Below are positions 1 through 5,004 of a DNA stretch of 5,004 bases, one piece after another. A model generated the notes under the pieces. It was not told the DNA's origin. It searched no databases and saw only the letters and a program-made list of their open reading frames with translations. The position numbers and the translations under genes are program-made. This stretch comes from Brevundimonas sp. (GTDB lineage: Bacteria; Pseudomonadota; Alphaproteobacteria; Caulobacterales; Caulobacteraceae): the NCBI GenBank assembly GCA_015234495.1, contig JADGMZ010000123.1:1-5004 (forward strand), given 5' to 3'. Position 1 is the stretch's first letter, and each line of letters begins with the position of its first letter.

Positions 1-231
1 CATCTTGGTGCGCGACTGGCCGCCGCGGTCGAGGGTGACGGCGGATTTCGACACGCCGAGGGTCTTGGCGAGTAGTTTGATCAGGGCGGCGTTGGCCTTG
101 CCCTCGACCGGGCGGGCGCGAACGCGGACCCTGAGGACGGGGCGGCCCTCGGCGTCGACGTCCCAGCCGTCTATGCGGTCGGAAGCGGCGCCGGGGGTGA
201 GGCGGACGGGGAGACGGGCGGTGTCACTCAT
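1..231 (-). CDS. DUF167 (YggU/UPF0235) family protein, 3' end beyond the window
   Basis: Only the first 77 residues are visible; the gene runs off the left edge. The reading starts [15 protein letters not shown]. It contains [18 protein letters not shown] (about residues 33-50), then a helix with LLAKTLGV, and ends near [10 protein letters not shown]. The P-V-[ED]-G-K-A-N-x-A-L core and the later G-x-x-SR-x-K motif are hallmarks of the small DUF167 family, which usually has about 90-110 residues, so perhaps 15-30 are missing. No biochemical function is firmly established for the family. ATG at 231 is the earliest possible start, because an in-frame TGA (238-240) lies three codons upstream. 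The gene reads in the same direction as etfA but is separated from it by an inverted repeat that begins only 2 nt before the start codon, so any ribosome binding site lies inside the repeat. Family assignment is from motif recognition. Confidence 0.85.
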   Translation of the reverse strand, partial: MSDTARLPVRLTPGAASDRIDGWDVDAEGRPVLRVRVRARPVEGKANAALIKLLAKTLGVSKSAVTLDRGGQSRTKM

Positions 232-233
232 AC

Positions 234-366
234 CCGCTCATCCCGGCGAAAGCCGGGACCCAGTTCTGTCCAGCCTGGCGCCGGCGCTTCCGGACAGCGA
301 TGGGACCTTGGTTGCTGACAGACATCACCCAAAGCACTGGGTCCCGGCTTTCGCCGGGATGAGCGG
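234..366. repeat. Perfect 31-bp inverted repeat with nested hairpins (REP/BIME-like intergenic element)
   Basis: Positions 234-264 and 336-366 are exact reverse complements over 31 bp, separated by 71 nt. Each arm contains its own hairpin, TCCCGGC/GCCGGGA with a 4-nt loop (241-258 and 342-359). The loop reads GAAA on the plus strand in the left arm and GAAA on the minus strand in the right arm. The spacer holds a further stem, CTGTCC (266-271) with GGACAG (292-297), enclosing the self-complementary GCGCCGGCGC (278-287). When translated by chance, the arms give peptides such as HPGESRDP and WVPAFAGM, which I recall as common spurious ORF fragments in alphaproteobacterial genomes. That suggests a dispersed multicopy intergenic repeat. 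No transposase or clear target duplication is visible. It accounts for essentially the whole etfA-DUF167 gap. Confidence 0.9.
342..359 (-). terminator. Hairpin just downstream of etfA, possible transcript end or processing barrier
   Basis: On the minus strand, about 20 nt after the etfA stop codon, the transcript meets a 7-bp GC-rich stem with a GAAA tetraloop, a very stable GNRA fold. There is no following T-tract, so it is not a classical intrinsic terminator. It may instead stabilise the 3' end of the etfBA message or reduce read-through into the DUF167 gene. It is one arm of the larger inverted repeat. The fold is read directly; the role is inferred. Confidence 0.3.
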
Positions 367-378
367 ATGGAGGGGTGT

Positions 379-1308
379 TCAGTCCAGCGCCTTCATCAGC
401 TCCGGCACCGCCGTCTTGTAGTCGGCCACCCAGCCGAAGTCGGCGACCTGGAAGATCGGGGCGTCGGCGTCCTTGTTGATGGCGACGATGACCTTGGAGT
501 CCTTCATGCCGGCGAGGTGCTGGATGGCGCCCGAGATGCCGATGGCGATGTAGAGGCCCGGGGCGACGACCTTGCCGGTCTGGCCGACCTGGTAGTCGTT
601 GGGGGCGTAGCCGGCGTCGACGGCGGCGCGCGAGGCGCCCACGGCGGCGCCCAGCTTGTCGGCCAGGGGATCCATGACGGCGTGGAACTCTTCCGCCGAG
701 CCGAGGGCGCGGCCGCCCGAGACGACGATCTTCGCCGCGCCGAGCTCGGGGCGGTCGGACTTGACCATCTCCTCGGAGACGAAGGCGGACTTGGCCGAGT
801 CGGCGCCCTTCACGGATTCCACGGAGGCGGAGCCGCCCTCCCCGGCCGCGTCGAAGGCGGTCGGGCGGACGGTGATGACCTTCTTGGCGTCGGAGGTCTG
901 GATCGTCTCCAGGGCGTTGCCGGCGTAGATGGGCCTGACGAAGGTGTCGGCGCTCACCACCTCGACGATGTCGGAGATGGGGGCGACGTCCAGCTTGGCG
1001 GCGATGCGCGGCATGAAATTCTTGCCGTCGTTGGACGCCGGGGCGAGGACGGCGTCGTAGCCGTCGGCCAGAGCCATGACGGTGGCCTCGACCGCCTCGG
1101 CCAGCTGGTGGCCGAGGGCGGAGGACTCCGCCAGCAGGACCTTGCGTACGCCGGCGATGTTCGCGGCGGCGTCGGCGGCGGCCTGGGCCCCCTTGCCGAC
1201 GACGAGGATGTCGACGTCGCCGCCCAGCTTGGCGGCGGCGGTGACGGTCTTGTGGGTGGTCTCGCGGACGGCGGCGCCGTCGTGATCGGCGATGACGAGA
1301 ACGGCCAT
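379..1308 (-). CDS. etfA: Electron transfer flavoprotein alpha subunit
   Basis: The 309-residue protein has the usual length of the FAD-binding alpha subunit of ETF. With EtfB it forms the soluble heterodimer that takes electrons from acyl-CoA and related dehydrogenases and delivers them to ETF:ubiquinone oxidoreductase. Residues 1 to about 185 form the N-terminal nucleotide-fold domain (start [11 protein letters not shown]). The FAD domain follows, with [10 protein letters not shown] (195-204), [12 protein letters not shown] (223-234; Arg227 matches the conserved flavin-neighbouring arginine), [13 protein letters not shown] (241-253), and the family signature from Leu252 to Asn278, including [11 protein letters not shown]. 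The end, [14 protein letters not shown] (284-297), is also typical. It starts at the ATG that overlaps the etfB stop (TAATG), with GGGAG 7 nt upstream, so translation is probably coupled. No key residue appears to be missing. The DUF167 gene follows after a repeat; no 3-hydroxyacyl-CoA dehydrogenase gene lies directly downstream. Confidence 0.97.
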   Translation of the reverse strand: MAVLVIADHDGAAVRETTHKTVTAAAKLGGDVDILVVGKGAQAAADAAANIAGVRKVLLAESSALGHQLAEAVEATVMALADGYDAVLAPASNDGKNFMPRIAAKLDVAPISDIVEVVSADTFVRPIYAGNALETIQTSDAKKVITVRPTAFDAAGEGGSASVESVKGADSAKSAFVSEEMVKSDRPELGAAKIVVSGGRALGSAEEFHAVMDPLADKLGAAVGASRAAVDAGYAPNDYQVGQTGKVVAPGLYIAIGISGAIQHLAGMKDSKVIVAINKDADAPIFQVADFGWVADYKTAVPELMKALD

Positions 1309-2072
1309 TAGAGGACTCCCGCGGTCTTGAGCTTGGCGACCAGGTCGGCGGCGTCAGTGACTTTCACGCCCGCGCCGCGCTTGGGCGGCTCGGTGACCTT
1401 CTGGACGGTGAGGCGCGGGGCCGTGTCGACGCCGTAGTCGGCGACCGCCTTCATGGCGATCTCCTTCTTCTTGGCCTTCATGATGTTGGGCAGGCTGGCG
1501 TAGCGCGGCGTGTTGAGGCGCAGGTCGACGGTGACCACGGCCGGCAGGGTCGCGGACACGGTCTGCAGGCCGCCGTCGACCTCGCGGGTCACGGTGGCCT
1601 TGCCGCCGCCGATCTCGATCTTCGAGGCGAAGGTGGCCTGGGGCCAGTCGAGCAGGGCCGCCAGCATCTGCCCGACGGCGTTGTTGTCGCCGTCGATGGA
1701 CTGCTTGCCCATCAGGACGAGGTCGGGCTGTTCCTCGTCGACCACGGCCTTGAGCAGCTTGGCCACGGCGAGTGGCTGCAGGTCGGCGTCGGACTGGACC
1801 AGGACGCCGCGGTCGGCGCCCATGGCGAGGGCGGTGCGGATCGTCTCCTGGGCCTGGGTCGCGCCGATGGAGACGACCACGATCTCGGTCGCCGTGCCGG
1901 CGGCGTGATGTTCCTTGCCTTCCTTCAGACGCACGGCCTCCTCGACGGCGATTTCGTCGAACGGGTTCATGCTCATCTTGACGTTGGCCAGATCGACGCC
2001 GCTCTGGTCCGCCTTGACGCGGGCCTTGACGTTCGAGTCGATCACCCGTTTGACGGGGACGAGTACCTTCAT
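1308..2072 (-). CDS. etfB: Electron transfer flavoprotein beta subunit
   Basis: The 254-residue protein closely resembles bacterial and mitochondrial (group I) ETF beta, which binds AMP and carries the loop that docks on acyl-CoA dehydrogenases. Visible motifs are [12 protein letters not shown] (1-12), [17 protein letters not shown] (35-51), [14 protein letters not shown] (78-91), [19 protein letters not shown] (118-136, AMP-binding region), the family signature [10 protein letters not shown] through LPAVVTV (161-182), and the partner-recognition loop with [20 protein letters not shown] (186-205). I start it at the ATG at 2072. GGA sits 7 nt upstream, and residue 1 then aligns with family N-termini. 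An in-frame ATG four codons earlier (2084) and another at 2153 would add residues atypical of the family. It is the first gene of the etfBA pair and is divergent from the small gene at 2180. Confidence 0.97.
   Translation of the reverse strand: MKVLVPVKRVIDSNVKARVKADQSGVDLANVKMSMNPFDEIAVEEAVRLKEGKEHHAAGTATEIVVVSIGATQAQETIRTALAMGADRGVLVQSDADLQPLAVAKLLKAVVDEEQPDLVLMGKQSIDGDNNAVGQMLAALLDWPQATFASKIEIGGGKATVTREVDGGLQTVSATLPAVVTVDLRLNTPRYASLPNIMKAKKKEIAMKAVADYGVDTAPRLTVQKVTEPPKRGAGVKVTDAADLVAKLKTAGVL
1316..1320 (-). promoter_or_regulatory. Ribosome binding site of etfA inside the etfB coding end
   Basis: On the minus strand GGGAG lies 7 nt before the etfA ATG, within the last codons of etfB (Gly-Val-Leu-stop). 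Together with the one-base TAATG overlap it fixes the etfA start and suggests translational coupling, which would help keep the two subunits at equal amounts. Confidence 0.75.
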
Positions 2073-2179
2073 TGCGCTGTCCATGAGATGGCCGGAATGT
2101 GCGGGCAGGGAATGGAACGCCTGTCCCGGCCTGTCAACGTAACGCCGCGTCAACGGGTCCGCCGCCCACGGAGATATCC
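2073..2179. promoter_or_regulatory. Divergent intergenic region of etfB and the small plus-strand gene
   Basis: This 107-bp gap must hold any promoters for etfBA (minus) and the 2180 gene (plus). On the minus strand there are two copies of CGTTGAC in direct orientation, at 2155-2149 and 2139-2133, offset by 16 bp. The second extends to TTGACA (2137-2132), a full match to a sigma-70-type -35 hexamer. About 17 nt downstream there is only a weak -10 candidate (CATTCC). The repeated TTGAC could be a -35 box, an operator, or chance. No plus-strand promoter is clear. Confidence 0.35.
2170..2173 (+). promoter_or_regulatory. Ribosome binding site of the small plus-strand gene
   Basis: GGAG is followed by 6 nt (ATATCC) and then the ATG at 2180. 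This decides the start over an upstream in-frame ATG at 2099, which would overlap the etfB promoter region, and over the ATG at 2198, which lacks a purine-rich site. Confidence 0.7.
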
Positions 2180-2512
2180 ATGCACCGCCTGCTGACCATG
2201 AAGCGACTGAGCGTGCTGTTCCTCGCCACCTTCGCGGTGCTGGTCGGGGCGGTGTTCGCCTGGCAGGCGCTGGTGGTGGCGCCGGGCGAACGCTGCGAGG
2301 CGGACGGCGGCTGGTGGGATCCCGGCGAGGAGATCTGCGGGCGGCCGGTGTCGATCGCCGAGATCACCGGACGGCCGATCGGCCAGAGCCGGGCCGAGGC
2401 CTCGGACGCCAAGAACCGCGAGCTGATCCAGCTGGAGGACCGGCTGGCGGCGGCGAGGGCCGAGCGCGACGCCGAGGTGCGCCGGCAGCGCGAGGCCCTG
2501 ACCGGCCGCTAG
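2180..2512 (+). CDS. Small membrane-anchored protein with Cys/Trp-Trp motif and helical tail, function unknown
   Basis: I do not recognise a named family. The 110-residue protein has a short basic N-terminus ([10 protein letters not shown]), one hydrophobic segment at about 11-34 ([18 protein letters not shown] then ALVVAP), and a short region with two cysteines, Cys39 and Cys53, in [27 protein letters not shown] residues follow ([11 protein letters not shown], 58-68). A charged, probably coiled-coil tail with many Ala, Arg and Glu runs from about 75 to 108. The hydrophobic segment could be a membrane anchor or an uncleaved signal sequence, which would put the cysteines in the periplasm where they could form a disulfide. 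There is no lipobox. The start is set by GGAG 6 nt upstream. The gene reads against its neighbours: it is divergent from etfB and ends 3 nt before the stop codon of the adenosyltransferase gene, with no terminator between. Base composition matches its surroundings. Confidence 0.8.
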   Translation: MHRLLTMKRLSVLFLATFAVLVGAVFAWQALVVAPGERCEADGGWWDPGEEICGRPVSIAEITGRPIGQSRAEASDAKNRELIQLEDRLAAARAERDAEVRRQREALTGR

Positions 2513-2515
2513 ACC

Positions 2516-3088
2516 TCAGCGCGTCGCGCCGGGAACCCATTTGACGTCGTCGGCGCCGTGGGCGTTGGCGCGGCGGGCGGCGACGAACAGGTGGTCGGAC
2601 AGGCGGTTGAGGTAGCGCAGGGCGATGGGCGACAGGGCGCAGCCGGCGTCCTGGGCGCTGACGGCCTGGCGTTCGGCCCGGCGGCAGACGGTGCGGGCCA
2701 GATGCAGGTGGGCCGACAGCGGCGAGCCGCCGGGGAGGATGAAGCTGTCGAGCGGCTTCTGGCTCTCGTTCATCCAGTCGATCTCGGATTCCAGCCGTTC
2801 GACCTGGCCGTCGAGGATGCGCAGCGCCTCCCATTTCGGCGGCGGATCGTGCGGGGTGGCGAGGTCGGCGCCGAGGTCGAACAGCTCGTTCTGGATGCGG
2901 CCGAGCATGGCGTCGATGCGGTCGTTCTGACCGCTGTGCAGGCGGGCGACGCCGATCACGGCGTTGAGCTCGTCGACCGCGCCATAGGCCTCGACCCGCG
3001 GGTCGGTCTTGGACACCGGCTGGCCGGACGCCAGACGGGTCTGACCGGCGTCGCCGGTCTTCGTATAGATGCGGTTGAGGGTCACCAT
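2516..3088 (-). CDS. Cob(I)alamin adenosyltransferase, PduO type (MMAB family)
   Basis: The 190-residue protein transfers the 5'-deoxyadenosyl group of ATP to cob(I)alamin, releasing triphosphate and giving adenosylcobalamin, the cofactor of methylmalonyl-CoA mutase and similar enzymes. Family marks in order: the N-terminal ATP-binding TKTGDAGQT (9-17), RVEAYGAVDELNAVIG (31-46), SFILPGGSPLSAHLHLAR (115-132), the catalytic-site RTVCRRAER (132-140), and YLNRLSDHLFVAARR (159-173). Length is normal and nothing essential seems absent. The start at 3088 has GGGAG 8 nt upstream; an in-frame ATG at 3133 lies inside the preceding gene and adds an atypical leader. The preceding HIG1-type gene stops only 4 nt before this start, so the two are probably co-transcribed. 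It is PduO-type, not the CobA/CobO P-loop type. Nothing around it suggests a pdu microcompartment, so a housekeeping role with methylmalonyl-CoA mutase is likelier. Confidence 0.95.
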   Translation of the reverse strand: MVTLNRIYTKTGDAGQTRLASGQPVSKTDPRVEAYGAVDELNAVIGVARLHSGQNDRIDAMLGRIQNELFDLGADLATPHDPPPKWEALRILDGQVERLESEIDWMNESQKPLDSFILPGGSPLSAHLHLARTVCRRAERQAVSAQDAGCALSPIALRYLNRLSDHLFVAARRANAHGADDVKWVPGATR

Positions 3089-3092
3089 GCCG

Positions 3093-3299
3093 TCAGCTCC
3101 CGTGGGTGGATTTCCACCACATGCCGACGACAAGCAGAACCACGGCCACGGCCTGCAGCGCCACCCGCAGGCGCATCAGCTTGTTGGAGCGCGACCGGGC
3201 CCCCTCGTCGGTCTGGTAGAGCGAGCGGATGCCGAAGGCCAGGGTGATCGCCACGGCGACGATGGCGAGGATGATCAGGATGTCGAATACGGTTCCCAT
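3093..3299 (-). CDS. HIG1-domain twin-transmembrane small protein
   Basis: The 68-residue protein has two hydrophobic helices, about 4-24 (VFDILIILAIVAVAITLAFG) and about 46-62 (VALQAVAVVLLVVGMWW). A short charged loop joins them and carries YQTDEGARSRSNKLMRLR (28-45). The S-N-K-L-M-R-x-R-V-x-L-Q-A stretch before helix 2 is characteristic of the hypoxia-induced-gene (HIG1) domain. In eukaryotes, HIG1 proteins (Rcf1 and HIGD) associate with cytochrome c oxidase and respiratory supercomplexes; the bacterial versions are much less studied. The product should lie in the inner membrane. The start is the ATG at 3299, which has no strong Shine-Dalgarno sequence before it. It ends 4 nt before the adenosyltransferase start and is probably the first gene of that pair. 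It is divergent from the TonB-dependent receptor, with which it shares a 135-bp gap. Confidence 0.85.
   Translation of the reverse strand: MGTVFDILIILAIVAVAITLAFGIRSLYQTDEGARSRSNKLMRLRVALQAVAVVLLVVGMWWKSTHGS
3097..3101 (-). promoter_or_regulatory. Ribosome binding site of the adenosyltransferase gene
   Basis: On the minus strand GGGAG lies 8 nt before the ATG at 3088, within the last codons of the upstream HIG1-type gene. It supports this start and coupling of the two genes. Confidence 0.65.
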
Positions 3300-3351
3300 G
3301 CGAGGGTTCTAGGCCCGGGTCGGGCGCGGCGCCAGCAGCCGTATTCTGGAT

Positions 3352-3377
3352 GAAATTGCGACACATTCGCACAATTC
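3352..3377. repeat. Imperfect palindrome, possible operator or promoter element
   Basis: GAAATTGCGA (3352-3361) and TCGCACAATTC (3367-3377) form an inverted repeat around CACAT. The inner 5-bp arms TGCGA/TCGCA are exact, and the outer AATT/GAA parts match if one base is bulged. It lies about 60-80 bp upstream of the receptor start, where an activator or second repressor site could sit. The protein that might bind it is unknown. Confidence 0.35.
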
Positions 3378-3400
3378 TCTTGCGAAGCTTTTGCAGACGA

Positions 3401-3421
3401 TGTTGAGAGGCGTTCTCAACA
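3401..3421. promoter_or_regulatory. Fur-box-like palindrome upstream of the TonB-dependent receptor
   Basis: TGTTGAGA (3401-3408) and TCTCAACA (3414-3421) are exact 8-bp inverted arms around GGCGT. The 17-bp core TTGAGAGGCGTTCTCAA matches the idealised 8-1-8 iron-box pattern TTGAGAAT-n-ATTCTCAA at all but three arm positions, near the centre. It ends 13 nt before the receptor start codon, where a bound repressor would block transcription or the start of the message. Control by Fur and iron is inferred from sequence and from the kind of gene it precedes. Confidence 0.55.
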
Positions 3422-3434
3422 ACGGACCGTCTCC

Positions 3435-5004
3435 ATGAACGCCTTCGCCCCTGCCCGCCGCGCCGCTCTCGCAACCGGCGTCTGCCTGCCGCTGATGCTG
3501 GTCGCCGGCGGAGCGGCGGCGCAAAGCCTCGCTCCCGCCGAGGATCCGGGCGGGACCGACCTGGGGGAAATCGTCGTCACCGCGGCGGGATTCGAGCAGC
3601 AGGTGCGCCAGGCCCCGGCGAGCATCAGCCTGATCTCGCGCGAGGAGATCCAGCAGCAGCGGGCCAGTTCGATCGCCGAGATCCTGTCCAACGTCGAGGG
3701 CGTCGACACGGGGGCGGCGGTCGGCAAGACCGGCGGTCAGACCATCAACATCCGCGGCATGGGGTCGGACTACACCCTGGTGCTGATCGACGGGCGGCGT
3801 CAGAACACGGCCGGCAGCGTGACGCCCAACGGATTCGGGGAGACCGCGTCCAGCTTCCTGCCGCCGGTGTCGGCCATTCAGCGAATCGAGGTGGTGCGCG
3901 GACCGGTGTCGACCCTGTACGGCTCGGACGCCATGGGCGGGGTGGTCAACATCATCACCCGCAAGGTCGGCGACGCCTGGACCGGTGCGATCAGCGCCAA
4001 CACCACCCTGCAGTCGGATGACGCCTTCGGAAACCTGTACGGCGGCGACCTGTATGCGGCGGGGCCGCTGGTCACCGACCTGCTGGGCCTGACGGTGCGC
4101 GGCGGCTGGTCGATGCGGGAGCCGTCGAACCTGACCTTCGAGGACCGGAACGGGGTCGAGACGCCGGTCAGCGGCTTCGGGCGCAGCTCGACGGAGAACG
4201 AGATCCGGACCCTGGGGGCGCGGCTGACGCTGACGCCGCACCCCGACCACGACCTGTGGCTGGACGTCGACGCGGCCCGGCAGTGGTACGACAACTCGAA
4301 CGGCCAGATGGGCACCAACACCACCGCCGGCGGCTACGGCGACGCGCTGGAGTTCAACCGCGACCAGATCGCCCTGGCCCATGACTGGCGGCTGCCGTTC
4401 GGCGAGCTGCAGAGCAATCTGTCGGTGGGGCGCACCGAGACGGTCGGGCGTCTCATCCCGAACGGCGTGCCGGGCGCCGGCGGACCGCGCACGCTGGAGA
4501 GCGAGAACCGGATTCTCGACAGCAAGCTGTTCTCGACCTGGGGCGATCACACCTTCACCGTCGGCGGCCAGTACTGGGAAGCGGAGATGGTCGACGGCGT
4601 GGCGCCGGACGTCTTCGAGCACACCCAGTGGGCGGTGTTCCTGGAGGACGAATGGCGGCTGGCGGACGGCCTGGCCCTGACCGTGGGCGCGCGGCACGAC
4701 GACCATTCGAAATTCGGCTCTCACTTCAGCCCACGCGCCTATCTGGTGTGGAACGCGAGCGACGCCTGGACCTTCAAGGGCGGCGTCAGCCAGGGCTTCA
4801 AGACCCCGCAGCTGGAGCAGCTGGCGGAGGGCATCATCGGCTTCGGCCGACAGGGAACCCTGCCTCTGCTGGGATCGCCGGGGCTGGCGCCCGAAACCTC
4901 GACCTCGACCGAGGTCGCCGCCTTCTTTGACGGCGGAGCCGGCTTCCGCGCCAGCGTGACGCTGTTCCACAACCGGTTCGAGGACAAGATCGCCAGCGGG
5001 ACGC
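3435..5004 (+). CDS. cirA: CirA-like TonB-dependent outer-membrane receptor (probably catecholate siderophore), 3' end beyond the window
   Basis: The open frame runs from the ATG at 3435 to the right edge: 523 residues with no stop, of perhaps 650-700. A signal peptide covers about residues 1-29 (basic ARRAA, hydrophobic core, then GGAAAQ). The TonB box is EIVVTA (45-50). The plug domain spans about 56-176, with APASISLISREEI (60-72), INIRGMGSDYTLVLIDGRR (104-122), IQRIEVVRGPVSTLYGSDAM (148-167) and GGVVNIITRK (168-177). The barrel follows, with WAVFLEDEWRL (399-409), FSPRAYLVWNASD (431-443), FKGGVSQGFKTPQL (447-460) and LAPETS (484-489). From memory these stretches align well with E. coli CirA, the catecholate siderophore and colicin I receptor, over plug and barrel. 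The exact ligand cannot be read from sequence, so the symbol means 'CirA-like'. The start has a weak GGA 8 nt upstream, and no earlier in-frame ATG occurs nearby. A Fur-box-like palindrome lies just upstream. The neighbouring adenosyltransferase raises B12 as an alternative ligand, but the protein looks like CirA, not BtuB. Confidence 0.93.
   Translation, partial: MNAFAPARRAALATGVCLPLMLVAGGAAAQSLAPAEDPGGTDLGEIVVTAAGFEQQVRQAPASISLISREEIQQQRASSIAEILSNVEGVDTGAAVGKTGGQTINIRGMGSDYTLVLIDGRRQNTAGSVTPNGFGETASSFLPPVSAIQRIEVVRGPVSTLYGSDAMGGVVNIITRKVGDAWTGAISANTTLQSDDAFGNLYGGDLYAAGPLVTDLLGLTVRGGWSMREPSNLTFEDRNGVETPVSGFGRSSTENEIRTLGARLTLTPHPDHDLWLDVDAARQWYDNSNGQMGTNTTAGGYGDALEFNRDQIALAHDWRLPFGELQSNLSVGRTETVGRLIPNGVPGAGGPRTLESENRILDSKLFSTWGDHTFTVGGQYWEAEMVDGVAPDVFEHTQWAVFLEDEWRLADGLALTVGARHDDHSKFGSHFSPRAYLVWNASDAWTFKGGVSQGFKTPQLEQLAEGIIGFGRQGTLPLLGSPGLAPETSTSTEVAAFFDGGAGFRASVTLFHNRFEDKIASGT

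Larger units (their letters stand above)
3300..3434. promoter_or_regulatory. Divergent control region between the HIG1-type gene and the receptor gene
   Basis: This 135-bp gap must drive the minus-strand HIG1/adenosyltransferase pair and the plus-strand receptor. The right half (about 3340-3421) is clearly less GC-rich than the surrounding genes, as expected of promoter DNA. It contains two palindromes, listed separately, and TTGCGA twice (3356-3361 and 3380-3385). I see no unambiguous -35/-10 pair on either strand and no cobalamin riboswitch-like B12 box. Confidence 0.5.

Noticed and set aside
234..366. Miniature transposon (MITE) or CRISPR repeat pair
   Set aside because: There are only two arms, in inverted orientation, with nested hairpins and no clear flanking target-site duplication. 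A REP/BIME-like palindromic repeat explains it better.
5..421. A plus-strand frame of 138 residues across the DUF167 start and the inverted repeat
   Set aside because: Its middle is a translation of the repeat arms (HPGESRDP and WVPAFAGM peptides, typical spurious products), and its first part is antisense to the DUF167 gene.
367..1311. A 314-residue open frame on the plus strand opposite etfA
   Set aside because: It is very rich in Gly, Val, Asp and Ala, without domains, and mirrors the entire etfA gene; a codon-bias shadow.
2073..2153. A 27-residue N-terminal extension of EtfB starting at 2153
   Set aside because: Family members begin at [10 protein letters not shown]. The extension would consume the intergenic promoter region and has no matching ribosome binding site.
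3089..3133. A 15-residue N-terminal extension of the adenosyltransferase starting at 3133
   Set aside because: It overlaps the end of the HIG1-type gene, is unlike family N-termini, and the ATG at 3088 has a good GGGAG site.
2558..3247. Plus-strand frame of 229 residues opposite the adenosyltransferase and HIG1-type genes
   Set aside because: It is antisense to two recognisable genes, low in complexity and without domains.
3300..3434. Possible cobalamin riboswitch, considered because of the adjacent B12 gene and receptor
   Set aside because: The gap is short for such an element once the palindromes are taken out, and I could not find a B12-box-like conserved segment on either strand.
3309..4970. 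A 553-residue open frame on the minus strand opposite the TonB-dependent receptor
   Set aside because: It lies antisense to a clearly recognisable receptor. It is Arg/Gly/Ala/Val-rich with no recognisable domain, and such long antisense frames are expected in high-GC genes where TTA, CTA and TCA codons are rare.

Overview
The window is high-GC throughout and densely coded, with short gaps between genes. The protein families and their arrangement point to an alphaproteobacterium, most likely of the Caulobacterales (Brevundimonas or Caulobacter-like). That placement rests on protein resemblance from memory, not on a search. No phage, transposase, CRISPR array, tRNA or rRNA is visible.

Layout from left to right: (1) 1-231, minus strand, the N-terminal part of a DUF167/YggU-family protein that runs off the left edge. 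(2) 234-366, a perfect 31-bp inverted repeat with nested GAAA-type hairpins, filling the gap between the DUF167 gene and etfA. (3) 379-2072, minus strand, etfB then etfA, encoding both subunits of electron transfer flavoprotein and overlapping by one base (TAATG). (4) 2180-2512, plus strand, a small unknown membrane-anchored protein with a Cys/Trp-Trp motif and a helical tail. (5) 2516-3299, minus strand, a HIG1-type twin-helix membrane protein followed 4 nt later by a PduO-type cob(I)alamin adenosyltransferase. (6) 3300-3434, a divergent regulatory gap with a Fur-box-like palindrome. (7) 3435 to the right edge, plus strand, the first 523 residues of a CirA-like TonB-dependent receptor.

The minus-strand genes form a plausible metabolic block. 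ETF collects electrons from acyl-CoA dehydrogenases and passes them to the quinone pool. The adenosyltransferase makes adenosylcobalamin, which methylmalonyl-CoA mutase needs to bring propionyl-CoA from odd-chain and branched-chain catabolism into the TCA cycle. HIG1 proteins are associated with respiratory complexes. As I recall, HIG1, adenosyltransferase, etfB and etfA lie next to each other in many alphaproteobacteria. Here the order is kept, but the small plus-strand gene sits between the adenosyltransferase and etfB. The TonB-dependent receptor reads away from this block and is probably a separate, iron-controlled unit.

I found no convincing undescribed multi-gene system. The points most worth a second look are the reverse-oriented small gene inside the cluster, the repeat that abuts the DUF167 start codon, and the two palindromes upstream of the receptor.
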